From assembly GCA_016743235.1 (NCBI GenBank), contig VRZD01000004.1, forward strand, positions 124,001 through 188,000: a DNA stretch of 64,000 nt, written 5' to 3'. Each line of letters begins with the position of its first letter. The stretch's first letter is position 1. This stretch comes from Pantanalinema sp. GBBB05. Its GTDB lineage: Bacteria > Cyanobacteriota > Cyanobacteriia > Leptolyngbyales > Leptolyngbyaceae. The notes under the pieces were generated by a model. The model made no database searches and was not told the DNA's origin. It saw nothing but the letters and a program-made list of their open reading frames with translations. Position numbers and translations under genes: made by a program. This document shows, piece after piece, positions 18,448 through 27,779 of this stretch.

Positions 18448-19074
18448 TTATTGCGCCATCCGAATGGGTTCAGTTCCCCAAGCTGGAGTTTGCGCCGCTG
18501 AACGAGGAATCCGCACTTGAGGTTGAGGCACTTCATGAACGGTGCCAGATTGAGTGCTGACTTGAACACAACTGGGTGTGAACAGAAAGATGCTTTCGCC
18601 GATGCGTTCTTGATGACCATCGATCGCATAAGTACCACCAGCCACGAAATCCACAGCCCGTTGAGCTTGATCTGGATCCATGATGGTGAGATTTAATACA
18701 ACCGATTTCCGCTCGCGCAGCGCTTGGATGACTTGGGGCATTTCTTCAAATGACCGTGGTTCCATCACCACCACTTCAGAAATCCCATTTACGGCACCGG
18801 GCATGCCGATCACATTGTTCATGCCGATCCCACCACTGCTAGGTGCAGCACCCATGGTTGGGGCAGCGCCCATCCCAACATCAGCGGTTAGACCGGGGCG
18901 ATCGCGTAACCGAGCCCGACGACTCCGAGGCTCTTCAGTTGGGGCCGCTTGAGGGTGCTCTTGCTGGTAGAGATTCTGATAATCATCCCCTTCCATTTCG
19001 TCATATTCGTAGTCGTATTCCATTGATTCGTTGAATCCTACGAAATCCCGTAATTTGCTGAAGATGTTACTCAC
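18448..19074 (-). CDS. sepF: Cell division protein SepF
   Basis: 208 residues, GTG start. The N-terminus [14 protein letters not shown] is an amphipathic membrane-targeting helix. An acidic and then Gly/Ala/Met-rich linker (residues about 17-95) precedes the SepF core (about 100-190) with [37 protein letters not shown] and the ending IFLFTPSCV. SepF (also called Cdv2/YlmF) tethers FtsZ to the membrane at the division site. Its position next to proC and the pipX/pipY pair is common in cyanobacteria. A strong terminator follows. Confidence 0.96.
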   Translation of the reverse strand: MSNIFSKLRDFVGFNESMEYDYEYDEMEGDDYQNLYQQEHPQAAPTEEPRSRRARLRDRPGLTADVGMGAAPTMGAAPSSGGIGMNNVIGMPGAVNGISEVVVMEPRSFEEMPQVIQALRERKSVVLNLTIMDPDQAQRAVDFVAGGTYAIDGHQERIGESIFLFTPSCVQVSTQSGTVHEVPQPQVRIPRSAAQTPAWGTEPIRMAQ

Positions 19075-19560
19075 TGTTTACGCTCCATCACGATCGGTAT
19101 TGATTGACTGAAGAAAAACATTGTAAGTGGCTAGAAATGCAAATTCTGATTAACAGATCCAGTCCTTACTTCCGAAACGAGAACTAACCCTTAAGCCTAA
19201 TAAGCAAACGTAAAAGCTCAACAAACGGCAAACTGATTAGATTTAGAGAATTTGGCTATTCACCTTGGGAGTCTTGCTCAGTTTTGCTGAATTGAGAGAA
19301 CAGTATACAGCTAGATTTTTGAATTGATCACTTTATTAAAGTTTTTTTGGTGAATTGGTTGAGAAATTGGCTGGAAGGACTGTCACTCAAGCAAAAATTA
19401 GCTACTCGCCTTTCTAGTTTGAACTTAACATTTAGATAATCAACCCCGATTAGAACGATTTAATGATTTCTCAAGATTTATCCTGAGAAACCAGCGCTAT
19501 TCTACACAATGCTGTCGAGTTTGGCGATCGTTAGTTTAAATTCAACCCAAATGGTTTAAA
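19075..19560. other. Intergenic region between pipY and sepF, 486 bp
   Basis: AT-rich, containing the upstream region of sepF on the minus strand. A short AT-only palindrome (ACTTT-ATT-AAAGT, 19330-19342) runs into seven Ts on the plus strand, but the stem is too weak to call a terminator. No ORF, tRNA or known sRNA signature is recognised. The length suggests a long sepF leader or an unrecognised small RNA. Confidence 0.45.
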
Positions 19561-20244
19561 TTATGTTCGATCACCGAACAAAATCCGACCCAAGCGAATC
19601 ATTGTAGCGCCTGATTGCACGGCTAGCGCATAATCTTCCGACATCCCCATTGAAAGTTCCTGAATGTCGAGACCGGGCAATTGTTGTCGAGAAATTGTTG
19701 CAGCCAACTCCCGAGTTTGTTGAAACACACCGATGACCTCTGACTGACTCAGCCCTAACGGCGGAATCGTCATTAAGCCGCAAATGTTGAGATGCTGGCA
19801 CTCACTGAGTGCAGGGAGATCCGCTAACAACTCCGCGATCGTCCAGCCAAATTTATTGGGGTCAGGCAATAGTTTAACTTGCAAACAAACTTGTGGAGAT
19901 TGGTCTAATTGGGCGGCAAGTTGATCCAACCGTTGCGCTAATTTGAGGTGATCGACGGAATGAATCCACTCAAACATCCGGATGGCTTTGTTGGCTTTGT
20001 TGGCTTGTAAATGACCAATCAAATGCCAGGTGACATCCGACCACTCTCGCAATTGGGCTTGTTTGGCTTCGGCTTCTTGGACACGACTTTCGCCAAAATC
20101 CCGAATTCCCGCATCATATGCTTCCTGCATTGCCGCGATCGACACCTGTTTGCTGACGGCAATCAATCGGACATTCGCGGGCAAGGTTTGGCGGATTTGG
20201 GCAATCCGATCGGCGATCGTGCCACTTCTGGAAAAGTCACTCAT
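19561..20244 (-). CDS. pipY: PipY, pyridoxal-phosphate homeostasis protein (YggS family)
   Basis: 227 residues, a single-domain PLP-binding TIM barrel. The PLP lysine is the Lys of RLIAVSKQ near residue 32. Other family marks are FGESRVQEA, WHLIGHLQANK, LSMGMSEDY and the C-terminal RLGRILFG. YggS proteins have no known catalysis and maintain vitamin B6 and amino-acid balance. In cyanobacteria the gene pairs with pipX; here pipX ends 21 bp upstream on the same strand, so they form an operon. Confidence 0.97.
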   Translation of the reverse strand: MSDFSRSGTIADRIAQIRQTLPANVRLIAVSKQVSIAAMQEAYDAGIRDFGESRVQEAEAKQAQLREWSDVTWHLIGHLQANKANKAIRMFEWIHSVDHLKLAQRLDQLAAQLDQSPQVCLQVKLLPDPNKFGWTIAELLADLPALSECQHLNICGLMTIPPLGLSQSEVIGVFQQTRELAATISRQQLPGLDIQELSMGMSEDYALAVQSGATMIRLGRILFGDRT

Positions 20245-20265
20245 GCCGATGTACCGCTATCCTCA

Positions 20266-20535
20266 TTATTGAAAAGTCCGCTTGTAGATAGCCTGAAGCT
20301 GTTCAAAGTCTTGGTTGGGACCAATCCGGCGCAATAAACGTAGACGACCCTCTACCAAGATTCTGGCATCGGTACGAGTAATGGGTTCGAAAGACAGTCC
20401 ATTGGGTCGAGTGGCTACCAAGAAGAAGAGGCGTTGAGCGTACAGGGTAGTAAATAGTTCTCGCTCATCATCAATTAAGCACACTCTGAAGAGCAAGCCA
20501 AAATTGGGGTGGTTTAAGTAATCCTCGTTGCTCAT
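20266..20535 (-). CDS. pipX: PipX, PII-interacting protein X
   Basis: 89 residues. The N-terminal Tudor-like domain (NHPNFGLLFRVCLID and LYAQRLFFLV) and the C-terminal helices (ILVEGRLRLLRRIGP) match the cyanobacterial PipX family. PipX swaps between the nitrogen regulator NtcA, which it co-activates when 2-oxoglutarate is high, and PII, and it also contacts PlmA. Its length is full. The first gene of the pipX-pipY operon. Confidence 0.97.
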   Translation of the reverse strand: MSNEDYLNHPNFGLLFRVCLIDDERELFTTLYAQRLFFLVATRPNGLSFEPITRTDARILVEGRLRLLRRIGPNQDFEQLQAIYKRTFQ

Positions 20536-20727
20536 TCAGGCTGAGGCTCAATAGACGTTCACACAGGGTACACGCAAGATGTTACACGCTATTGCGTCCT
20601 ACATTCACGCAAATTTAGGCTTTTCTGGAAGGAAATCTCTTTTGGTAGCATTTGTAACAGCTTTTTATTCGTCCTCTGTAGCGTTACGTGCGTTTTTGTG
20701 ATATATGAGGGCGTTGCACCAGAGCGC

Positions 20728-21729
20728 TTAAAGTGTGCCGCCCCACACAAACCGAGCTACCCACAGACTGAGCATTCCCCCTAAGGCTAACCAATCAATG
20801 ACGCGCAGTCGAAACTGATACCACTCGACTCGATGCTGATCGGGACTAGTAAACCCCCGCACTTTCATCGCACTCGCAATCTGTTCTGCCCGTAATAGCA
20901 AGTTATTCAGTAACCGTTCCGCCACCATTAACCAGATTTGGGCACTCTGCCGCAGTCCCAATTTTTTCCAGTTGATTGCCCGTGTGCTCACCGATCGCAC
21001 CAGGTTTTGAAACTCTTCCAGCACCAGTGGAATAAACCGTAAGGATAAAGTCAACGTCAGGGTAATTTCGGTGACGGGTAGATTAAACCGTTGGAGTGGC
21101 TCCATCCAGTTTTCGATCGCGGCAGTGATCTCCTCGGGTGAGGTCGTCAGTAAGAATAAATTCGTACTGTAGACCAACGTGAATAATAGAGTGCTCACCC
21201 GCACAGCGAGATCCAGCGATCGGCGAGTAATGGTTAACGGTCCCTTTTTTAACAGAACATAGTTGTAGTCTGTCGGCTGTGGCAGATCTGGCGCTTCAGT
21301 TGGGGTAGCTTCCGGTTTTTGCCCTGAGGGCGATTGTCCCCAACCAAACGGGTTATACCAGGGTTGAGGTTCGGGGGCAGGAGGAATACTCGTGGGTTGT
21401 TGGGCAAATGCCAGTTCATTCGCAGGTAAGCGCGGCTGATGATTCGCGTTTAAACCGTCTGGCAGAATCATGGTCAGTGTGAAGACCAATAAACATAACG
21501 CCAACAACCAGCCCATTTGTTGCCGCCAGACCCGTAACGGAATCAAGGCGGTGACGGTTAGGAGAATTAGCAGTCCTACTAAACTTAGCCGCCACAGGGG
21601 ATTGGCTAAAAATGGAGCGGCTAAAAAGGTCATCAACCAGGCTAGCTTGACGCGTGGATCAAGCCGATGCATCCAGGTAATCGGTTGTTCGAGATAAAGT
21701 CCCAGTGGCAGGGAACGTAGTAAATCCAT
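20728..21729 (-). CDS. ECF-type transporter T component (CbiQ/EcfT family)
   Basis: A 333-residue membrane protein. It has the EcfT N-terminus (YLEQPITWMHRLDPRVKLAW) and five or so helices. Near the C-terminus is a coupling segment of the Ala-Arg-Gly type (IASAMKVRGF) that would contact the ATPases. A Pro/Gln-rich insertion (about residues 95-155) between helices is not seen in CbiQ and is typical of the longer cyanobacterial forms. No S component or ATPase is adjacent, so the substrate is unknown. It starts one base after the der stop and is probably translationally coupled to it. Confidence 0.87.
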   Translation of the reverse strand: MDLLRSLPLGLYLEQPITWMHRLDPRVKLAWLMTFLAAPFLANPLWRLSLVGLLILLTVTALIPLRVWRQQMGWLLALCLLVFTLTMILPDGLNANHQPRLPANELAFAQQPTSIPPAPEPQPWYNPFGWGQSPSGQKPEATPTEAPDLPQPTDYNYVLLKKGPLTITRRSLDLAVRVSTLLFTLVYSTNLFLLTTSPEEITAAIENWMEPLQRFNLPVTEITLTLTLSLRFIPLVLEEFQNLVRSVSTRAINWKKLGLRQSAQIWLMVAERLLNNLLLRAEQIASAMKVRGFTSPDQHRVEWYQFRLRVIDWLALGGMLSLWVARFVWGGTL

Positions 21730-21730
21730 T

Positions 21731-23089
21731 TCAAACCTTGGTTGCCCGATTCACCCCACGTTCCATTTCCCGCATCTTCTTGCCCCGCCACAGTAAGCGA
21801 ATCGGAGTGCCTTTAAAGCCAAGTGATTGCCGAAACTGCCGATCGATATACCGGCGATAGTTGTCGTTAAACAAATCTGGGGCATTCACAAATAGCGCGA
21901 TCGTGGGGGGTTCAGTGCTGACCTGAGTGCCATAGTAGAGTCTGCCCTGCCGTCCTCCGCGCGTTGTGGGTGGGGTATGCCAGCGCACCGCATCTTCAAT
22001 CACTTCATTGATCACAGAGGTGGTTACCCGCCGTTTATGCTGCTCAGCAGCGACATTGACGAGATCGAGGATTTTTTCTACCCGTTGTCCGGTTTGGGCA
22101 CTAATAAAAATCACATCTGCCCAATCAAAAAAGTGCAGGCGATCGCGGATCTGCCGTTCAAAGTCATAAATGGTATGGGAGTCTTTTTCGACAGCATCCC
22201 ATTTGTTCACCACAATGATGCAACCACGCCCTTCATCCGCAATTCGTCCTGCCAGCTTTTGATCCTGCTCGGTGACACCATCCAGCGCATCAATCACAAG
22301 CAAGACAACATCTGCCCGTGCGATCGCCTTAAAAGCCCGATTAATCCCAAAAAACTCGGGTCCATATTCCACATGCTTTTTCTTTCGAATGCCAGCGGTA
22401 TCTACCAGGCGGTAGAGTTGTCCATCCCGCTCGACTAACATATCGATCGCATCACGGGTGGTTCCCGATACTGGACTGACAATGGCGCGATTCTCACCGA
22501 CAAACGCATTCAGTAAGCTAGACTTGCCCACATTTGGACGACCCGCGATCGCCACTTTAATTTCGGCAGGCTCTTCTAACTCATTGGTAGGTGGTAGATA
22601 GTCTACTAGCCGATCGAGCAATTCACCTGTACCGTTGCCATGAATACCAGAAACTGGAAAGGGCTCGCCTAAACCTAACTCCCAAAATTCGGCCGCTTGG
22701 GTAATCCCCTGTTCCACCGACTCACATTTATTCACAGCTAATAACACTGGAACCGATTGCTGGCGTAACCAACTGGCAATTTCTTCATCACCGCCCGTGA
22801 TACCCGCTTGCCCATCGACGACCAAAATGGCAGCCACGGATTCCGCTAAGGCAGCCATTGCCTGTTCGCGAATCAAGGGTAAAAATTCCGTGTCGTCATC
22901 AAACACTAATCCCCCGGTATCGACGACGAGAAATTCCCGATCGCGCCAGAAGGCGGGTTTATATGTGCGATCGCGGGTGACACCGGGTTGGTCATACACG
23001 ATCGCGTCCTGTACCTGCGCCAAACGGTTGACGATGGTAGACTTGCCCACATTGGGGCGACCGATAATAGCGACAATTGGCAAGGACAT
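21731..23089 (-). CDS. der: Ribosome assembly GTPase Der (EngA)
   Basis: 452 residues with two tandem GTPase domains and a KH-like C-terminal domain. Domain 1 has GRPNVGKST near residue 10, DTGG and NKCE; domain 2 has GRPNVGKSS near residue 184, DTAG and NKWD. The KH-like domain covers about residues 355-445. Der is needed for late 50S subunit maturation. Length and motifs are normal. The EcfT-like gene follows after one base. Confidence 0.98.
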   Translation of the reverse strand: MSLPIVAIIGRPNVGKSTIVNRLAQVQDAIVYDQPGVTRDRTYKPAFWRDREFLVVDTGGLVFDDDTEFLPLIREQAMAALAESVAAILVVDGQAGITGGDEEIASWLRQQSVPVLLAVNKCESVEQGITQAAEFWELGLGEPFPVSGIHGNGTGELLDRLVDYLPPTNELEEPAEIKVAIAGRPNVGKSSLLNAFVGENRAIVSPVSGTTRDAIDMLVERDGQLYRLVDTAGIRKKKHVEYGPEFFGINRAFKAIARADVVLLVIDALDGVTEQDQKLAGRIADEGRGCIIVVNKWDAVEKDSHTIYDFERQIRDRLHFFDWADVIFISAQTGQRVEKILDLVNVAAEQHKRRVTTSVINEVIEDAVRWHTPPTTRGGRQGRLYYGTQVSTEPPTIALFVNAPDLFNDNYRRYIDRQFRQSLGFKGTPIRLLWRGKKMREMERGVNRATKV

Positions 23090-23237
23090 AAAAGCTCTGT
23101 AAAACGTGAGTCGTCTCCATTTATTCTAGTACCTCCGGTCGGTTTGCCTGAGTTGGCGATCGACCGGAGGATAGAAAGGGGTTGGTGGCGATGAGGACGG
23201 TTGATTAAGCCCGATCGCCGCTTATTGCACCACGGGC

Positions 23238-24548
23238 TTATTTCTTCTCATCGGGTGACCAACCCAAGTTGAGAATTTCACCTTCATGCTGTTTCCCTTT
23301 CAGCATCCGGTTCCAGTACACTCGGGGCAGTACGTGGCGTTTGACTAACCACATACTGTAGCGTTCCTTACGGGGATCGATCGGAAAGGATGACATGGGT
23401 TGGTTGGTGTAATCAAACTCGGCCATGATTGTCTTGCCATAACCTGTAATCAACGGACAGCATGTATAGCCGTTGTAGCTTCCCGTTAAGGCAGCCGTTT
23501 GCATCACTGCTAAAAGATTTTCTACTAACACTGGAGCTTGCTTGCGAATTGCTGCTGCCGTCTTTGAAATCGGCAACGATGAGGCATCTCCCAGGCTAAA
23601 GACATTGGGATAGCGATTGTGTTGTAGGGTGTGTTTGTTGACATCGACCCACCCGAGGGCTGGACCTTCGGTTCCGGCTAAGGGACTATTTTTGATAAAG
23701 TCGGGAGCACCCATCGGTGGAGTCACGTGAATCATGTCATAAGTAATGACCACATCCTTAACCCCTTCATCCGTGGTCACTTCAAACACGGCTTCTTTAC
23801 TAGCCGCCCGAATGGCTTTCAGGTTGTGTTTGAACTTAAGTGTGATATCTCGGCGTTTTACTACCTGCATGAGAGGTTCGGCATAGGCAGGCACTGGGAA
23901 AATTGCCCCTACCGCTGAACAGAACATGACATTCGTTTTGTCCCGCACTCCGTTTTGGCGGAAGGTATCGTCTGCCAGGTACATGATCTTTTGGGGCGCG
24001 CCCCCACATTTAATCGGGGTAGCAGGGAAGGTGAATAGGGCATTGCCACCTTTGAAATTCCGGATCGTATCCCAGGTATAGGTGGCATATTGCAGGTCAT
24101 AGTTGCTGCATACCCCATTAGAACCCAGCGCTTCTTTGAGTCCTTCTACCGCTGACCAGTTAATCTGAATTCCGGGGCAGACAATCAAATAGTCATAATG
24201 GATTTGAGTCCCTGTCCGGGTGGTGACGGTGTTTTGGTGAGGATCAAAGGTTTCCACATAGTCTTGAATCCACTTCACCCCCGCAGGAATGCAATCTTGT
24301 TCGGGTTTGATGGTGGCTTCGGCACGAAACTGTCCTCCCCCTACTAATGTCCAGGCAGGTTGGTAATAGTGCTTGTCGGATGGTTCAATAATGGCAATGT
24401 CAAGGTTACTGCTTTTGGCACACAGTTGAGCCGCAACGGTTATTCCGGCAGCTCCACCGCCCACGATCACGATTTGATGACTCAGCTTTTTGCTAGCAGA
24501 ATTAGCGGATGATGATTCGGACGAACTCGGCTCAACGGATGTAGTCAT
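23238..24548 (-). CDS. sqr: Sulfide:quinone oxidoreductase, type II-like
   Basis: 436 residues, a FAD-dependent disulfide-reductase-like protein. It has an N-terminal Ser-rich leader, the FAD motif IVGGGAAGIT near residue 30, the KCGGAPQKIMYLADD segment with a conserved Cys, the second FAD motif NVFSLGDASSLP, and the late Cys pair in YTCCPLITGYGK. These features fit type II SQR (SQRDL-like), which oxidises sulfide and passes electrons to the quinone pool at the membrane. The C-terminal helix LVKRHVLPRVYWNRMLKG may be the membrane contact. It is monocistronic; sulfide detoxification is more likely than anoxygenic growth. Confidence 0.9.
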   Translation of the reverse strand: MTTSVEPSSSESSSANSASKKLSHQIVIVGGGAAGITVAAQLCAKSSNLDIAIIEPSDKHYYQPAWTLVGGGQFRAEATIKPEQDCIPAGVKWIQDYVETFDPHQNTVTTRTGTQIHYDYLIVCPGIQINWSAVEGLKEALGSNGVCSNYDLQYATYTWDTIRNFKGGNALFTFPATPIKCGGAPQKIMYLADDTFRQNGVRDKTNVMFCSAVGAIFPVPAYAEPLMQVVKRRDITLKFKHNLKAIRAASKEAVFEVTTDEGVKDVVITYDMIHVTPPMGAPDFIKNSPLAGTEGPALGWVDVNKHTLQHNRYPNVFSLGDASSLPISKTAAAIRKQAPVLVENLLAVMQTAALTGSYNGYTCCPLITGYGKTIMAEFDYTNQPMSSFPIDPRKERYSMWLVKRHVLPRVYWNRMLKGKQHEGEILNLGWSPDEKK

Positions 24549-24972
24549 GATTCTCTAGTCAGGTCAGTCTATAGGTAGTTGCATTCTTAGCAAATTTTGC
24601 CGCCCTAATCCAGGTATCCCTAATGATCCCCGGAAGAATCACAGGAAATTCATAGATTTTACGGAGATTCCGGCATGGAACTTAATGAAAAAAAGTTAAG
24701 AATACCCAACTAACTAAGCACTACTCACCTTGAGTGAACCATCCGAAATGGGAACCGTGATTGGTGTAGCTCCTATTACCTACTAGTAGTCCTTACGGGA
24801 TTCTAGTAATTCCCCACTGTACAGTTCTGCAAGATGGCTGTACTGACTTGTGTGTCTGCTTTCCCGGTCAATGATCACGCGCCAAATTTTTGTGCCGCAG
24901 GATGAATTTATTGGCTCCGGGGAATACTAACTGAAGGTATTCCTTCTTACACCTAGCTTTTTAATTATTTCA
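24549..24972. other. Divergent intergenic region, 424 bp
   Basis: Holds the promoters of sqr (minus) and the YkuD-type gene (plus). Two short palindromes are evident: CTACTAGTAG at 24780-24789 and ACTGTACAGT at 24816-24825. The CTGTAC half of the latter recurs 21 bp further on at 24838-24843. I see no ORF or structured RNA of a known class. Confidence 0.5.
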
Positions 24973-25539
24973 ATGAAAATTCTATCTTTGGCGATCGCCT
25001 CGACGATCGCTCTCATTGCTGCTGCCCTCCCTAGCCTTAACCCGACTCCTGCTGCCGCTAATCCTGCTGATGGCACCAAGATTAGTTGGGTAGCGACCAA
25101 ACAACCACTGCTACGGGTGACGCTCAGTCCTAAGCTGACGGAAACTGGAGAACGCTTGCTCAACCTGGATCTAGTAGTGAATGGGCAAGTTCAGCAGCGG
25201 CTACAGGCAGTGTCTGGAAAAGCAGATGTGCAGAATTTCCGGTTGGGGCAAGTCTCTAGAGCAAATTCTAGGGAACCCTTGCCGCAGGGGGTCTATGTGC
25301 TGGGTCAGGTCGATCGTGCGGGTGGATTGCCTCCAGCTATGGGAGATACCTTTATTCCATTGGCGCCTCAGTTTTCCACGGGACGTAGTGGTTTGGGAAT
25401 TCATCGGGATGCCGATCGTCCAGTAGGGCCAGGCACGATCGGTTGTTTAGCGCTGCTCACGCAAGAGGATATCGATGCAGTAGCCAGTTTTGTCAGTGCT
25501 TATCATGTTCGTACTTTGATCGTGGACTATGGATTGTAA
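24973..25539 (+). CDS. Exported L,D-transpeptidase (YkuD)-like protein
   Basis: 188 residues with a signal peptide (residues 1-29, ending PAAA). The C-terminal half carries GLGIHRD with His144 and GTIGCLAL with Cys158, followed by an Asp-Val helix, the spacing expected of YkuD-like L,D-transpeptidase catalytic residues. Such enzymes cross-link or trim peptidoglycan stem peptides in the periplasm. The domain is short and diverged from the usual SHGC form, so activity is inferred. It is followed after 63 bp by another small exported protein on the same strand. Confidence 0.75.
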   Translation: MKILSLAIASTIALIAAALPSLNPTPAAANPADGTKISWVATKQPLLRVTLSPKLTETGERLLNLDLVVNGQVQQRLQAVSGKADVQNFRLGQVSRANSREPLPQGVYVLGQVDRAGGLPPAMGDTFIPLAPQFSTGRSGLGIHRDADRPVGPGTIGCLALLTQEDIDAVASFVSAYHVRTLIVDYGL

Positions 25540-25602
25540 TCAGGATTAGGATTCGTTACCCTGATCCTTTTCCGGTCCATTTCGTCGTGGTGAGCGTCCC
25601 TA

Positions 25603-26004
25603 ATGAAGAAATATTGCTTCGCAGCCTGGTTCCTGGGAATACCGATTCTACTAGTCTGTCAACCAGCGATTGCCTTACCACCAACGGCTGGAATTGATGA
25701 TCCATTTCATAAAATCACCTTTGACCTCTCCCAACTGTCACCCACCGGATTAGTGGGTTCTGGAACCGGACGGCGATCGCTAGACTATGAATTCTGCATT
25801 CCCGCCACCGAAACAGCCGTCACAGAAATTCAGGCGATCGATCCGACGATTCAGGTTTATCGCAATTCGCGGGGGCGGATTGGTTGCGATCGCGCTCAAT
25901 ATCTCAGCATTGGCAATACCTATCATCCCCAGTGGCGAAGTATTCTTAATCAGATTGTGCAACTAGACTATGTGGAGCGGATTGATCAATCCTTTGGCGA
26001 ATAG
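25603..26004 (+). CDS. Small exported hypothetical protein
   Basis: 133 residues with a clear signal peptide (AAWFLGIPILLVCQPAIA, cleavage near residue 25). The mature part has two cysteines (FCIPATE and GCDRAQY) that could form a disulfide, and ends with a short helix. I do not recognise a named domain. It reads like a conserved cyanobacterial periplasmic protein. It is downstream of the YkuD-like gene and upstream of psaL on the same strand. Confidence 0.78.
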   Translation: MKKYCFAAWFLGIPILLVCQPAIALPPTAGIDDPFHKITFDLSQLSPTGLVGSGTGRRSLDYEFCIPATETAVTEIQAIDPTIQVYRNSRGRIGCDRAQYLSIGNTYHPQWRSILNQIVQLDYVERIDQSFGE

Positions 26005-26129
26005 CTGCATGTCGGCTGACAAACCTCTCAGTTGTAGCATTAACAACATATTCAGCCCAAATTACCTTATCCCCCGAGATTGATGCTTTATAGGCAAAGT
26101 GTTACCTAACATACGCACAAACCCTTTAT

Positions 26130-26148
26130 AAGGAAGCCAAGGCGTATG
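26130..26148 (+). promoter_or_regulatory. psaL ribosome binding site
   Basis: AAGGAAG at 26130-26136 lies nine bases before the psaL ATG at 26146, which supports this start. It forms the right side of a near palindrome CCTTTATAAGG (26123-26133) that could hide or expose the site. Confidence 0.6.
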
Positions 26149-26667
26149 TTTGTAGACGCTATCAGCGCATCTAATGAAAATCCCAATGATCCCCGGAACC
26201 GGGAAGTTATTCATCCTTCCGATGATCTATTTGACGCTAACCTAAAAACCCCCATTAACTCTTCCCCCTTTACCCGGGCTTTTATTAACAACCTGCCGGC
26301 CTACCGCAAAGGTCTGACCCCACTGCGGCGGGGTTTAGAAGTGGGCATGGCTCATGGCTATTGGTTACTAGGACCGTTTGTCAAATTAGGTCCACTACGC
26401 AATACTGAGGTGGCAAACCTGGCAGGGTTGCTCTCTACCGTAGGACTAGTCCTCATTTCAGCCTTAATGATTTCGCTGTATGGGTCTAGCAATCCGCCTT
26501 CGCCCACTCCCACTCTCACCACTCCTAGCGCTCCACGGGAGTTTAGTCATTCCGAAGGTTGGAATGAATATGGTAGCGGCTTTTTGATTGGTGGAATTGG
26601 TGGTGCCATAGTGGCATATTTCTTGCTCACCAATATTGGGTTGTTCAAAGGCTTAACTGGTCTGTAA
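26146..26667 (+). CDS. psaL: Photosystem I subunit XI (PsaL)
   Basis: 173 residues. It has the PsaL core NLPAYRKGLTPLRRGLEVGMAHGY, the chlorophyll-binding GPFVKLGPLR segment, then three membrane helices (about residues 65-80, 90-112 and 145-165). PsaL is the trimer- or tetramer-forming subunit of cyanobacterial photosystem I. Compared with common forms the N-terminus is longer by about 20 residues; a good ribosome site supports the chosen ATG. No psaI gene is found next to it. It ends at an intrinsic terminator shared with ribH. Confidence 0.97.
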   Translation: MFVDAISASNENPNDPRNREVIHPSDDLFDANLKTPINSSPFTRAFINNLPAYRKGLTPLRRGLEVGMAHGYWLLGPFVKLGPLRNTEVANLAGLLSTVGLVLISALMISLYGSSNPPSPTPTLTTPSAPREFSHSEGWNEYGSGFLIGGIGGAIVAYFLLTNIGLFKGLTGL

Positions 26668-26712
26668 ACCCATTCGCTCGATTAACAGTTTTCAGCAGGA
26701 GGCAAGTGACTG

Positions 26713-26750
26713 GAAGCCAGAACTCGGATCAATTCTGGCTTCTATTTCTT
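26713..26750. terminator. Terminator between psaL and ribH
   Basis: A perfect 10-bp stem, GAAGCCAGAA (26713-26722) and TTCTGGCTTC (26733-26742), with a 10-base loop, followed by TATTTCTTATTT on the plus strand. It ends psaL and, because both genes converge here, may also serve ribH. Confidence 0.85.
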
Positions 26751-26752
26751 AT

Positions 26753-27328
26753 TTAAGAAAGATCACCTTGCTGTATGGAGAGTTCAGATAAATCAGCGGC
26801 AGCATTTTTCATGGAAGCAGGTAGCGTTGGGGTTGTGCCAGTGCCCGGGTTGCCTTTAATCTGCTGCATTAAACTTGCCATTTCGAGGGCACTCATGGCG
26901 TAGTTCCAGCCGAGGTTGCTCTTAATGCCTGCCCGTTCTAAGGCTTGCTGCATTGTATCAGTGGTAACGATGCCAAAAATGACTGGCACCCCAGTCTGAA
27001 ATCCGGCGGCGGCAATACCTTTCGAGACTTCGGCGGCGACAAAATCGAAGTGGGGGGTTTGACCCCGAATCACCGCACCTAAACAAATAATGGCATCATA
27101 GCGATTGGTCAGTGCCAGTTGACGCGCCACGATCGGCACTTCAAAGCTACCTGGAACCCAGGCATAGTCTACTTGAGTGCCATTTGGGTCAACATCTACC
27201 CCATGGCGTTTGAGGCAGTCCTGGCAACCTTCCAGAAGCTTACCCGTAACTAAGTCATTAAAGCGACCAATGACGATCGCGAAGCGGAGTTGATCTGGAC
27301 GGGTAAACGTGCCCTCGAAAACAGCCAT
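26753..27328 (-). CDS. ribH: 6,7-dimethyl-8-ribityllumazine synthase
   Basis: 191 residues. It condenses the ribulose-derived butanone phosphate with the pyrimidinedione in riboflavin synthesis. Family features are AIVIGRFND near the N-terminus, [24 protein letters not shown] with the catalytic His, [17 protein letters not shown] and the [11 protein letters not shown] region. A C-terminal extension of about 25 residues, rich in Thr and Ala, is beyond the usual end. The gene is downstream of psbZ on the same strand, a neighbourhood found in several cyanobacteria. Confidence 0.97.
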   Translation of the reverse strand: MAVFEGTFTRPDQLRFAIVIGRFNDLVTGKLLEGCQDCLKRHGVDVDPNGTQVDYAWVPGSFEVPIVARQLALTNRYDAIICLGAVIRGQTPHFDFVAAEVSKGIAAAGFQTGVPVIFGIVTTDTMQQALERAGIKSNLGWNYAMSALEMASLMQQIKGNPGTGTTPTLPASMKNAAADLSELSIQQGDLS

Positions 27329-27477
27329 TACTACCTGCGATTCCCTGCAATTCTGTGATTTACCTCATCAATGCAATGTCACCCAGTAGCATGGCATTGC
27401 ACCGATGAGGTGCGGATGATCTAAAGATCTTATGTCAGTGTTCTTATATCTCAGAGCGAAACTTGGACTAGGTTGAA

Positions 27478-27669
27478 CTAAGCGACCAACGAATTGAGTA
27501 CGCCTAGAGCAATCACCAGTGCCGCCCACACTCCAGAGCCCAAAAGCACTAGCCGCTTGGATTGGTCCCAATTTTGAGGTGTTGCCAAAGCAACCGGAAC
27601 TCCGACTACCATGACGAACGATAGGAACACAAAAGCAGCCAGGACAAGCTGGAACAAAATTGTAAACAT
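27478..27669 (-). CDS. psbZ: Photosystem II protein PsbZ
   Basis: 63 residues with two membrane helices (residues 3-28 and 38-60) joined by a short NWDQSK loop. The pattern [17 protein letters not shown] and the final VLNSLVA are the PsbZ (Ycf9) signature, and length is as expected. PsbZ is a peripheral small subunit at the CP43 side of photosystem II. It lies 149 bp upstream of ribH on the same strand and may be cotranscribed with it. Confidence 0.96.
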   Translation of the reverse strand: MFTILFQLVLAAFVFLSFVMVVGVPVALATPQNWDQSKRLVLLGSGVWAALVIALGVLNSLVA

Positions 27670-27779
27670 CTTCGCTCCTTCCGATACAGCAATTACAGTG
27701 ATTAGAGTGATTCACTTGGGCTTGATGGTGCAATGCCCTTATCAGTAGTACGCTATCAGAAAATTGCTACCAACGGTCA

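Noticed and set aside
20536..20727. NtcA box upstream of pipX
   Set aside because: I looked for GTA-N8-TAC because PipX works with NtcA. Only wrongly spaced GTA/TAC pairs are present.
26005..26145. psaI gene upstream of psaL
   Set aside because: A short 24-residue ORF is there, but it lacks the hydrophobic helix of PsaI.
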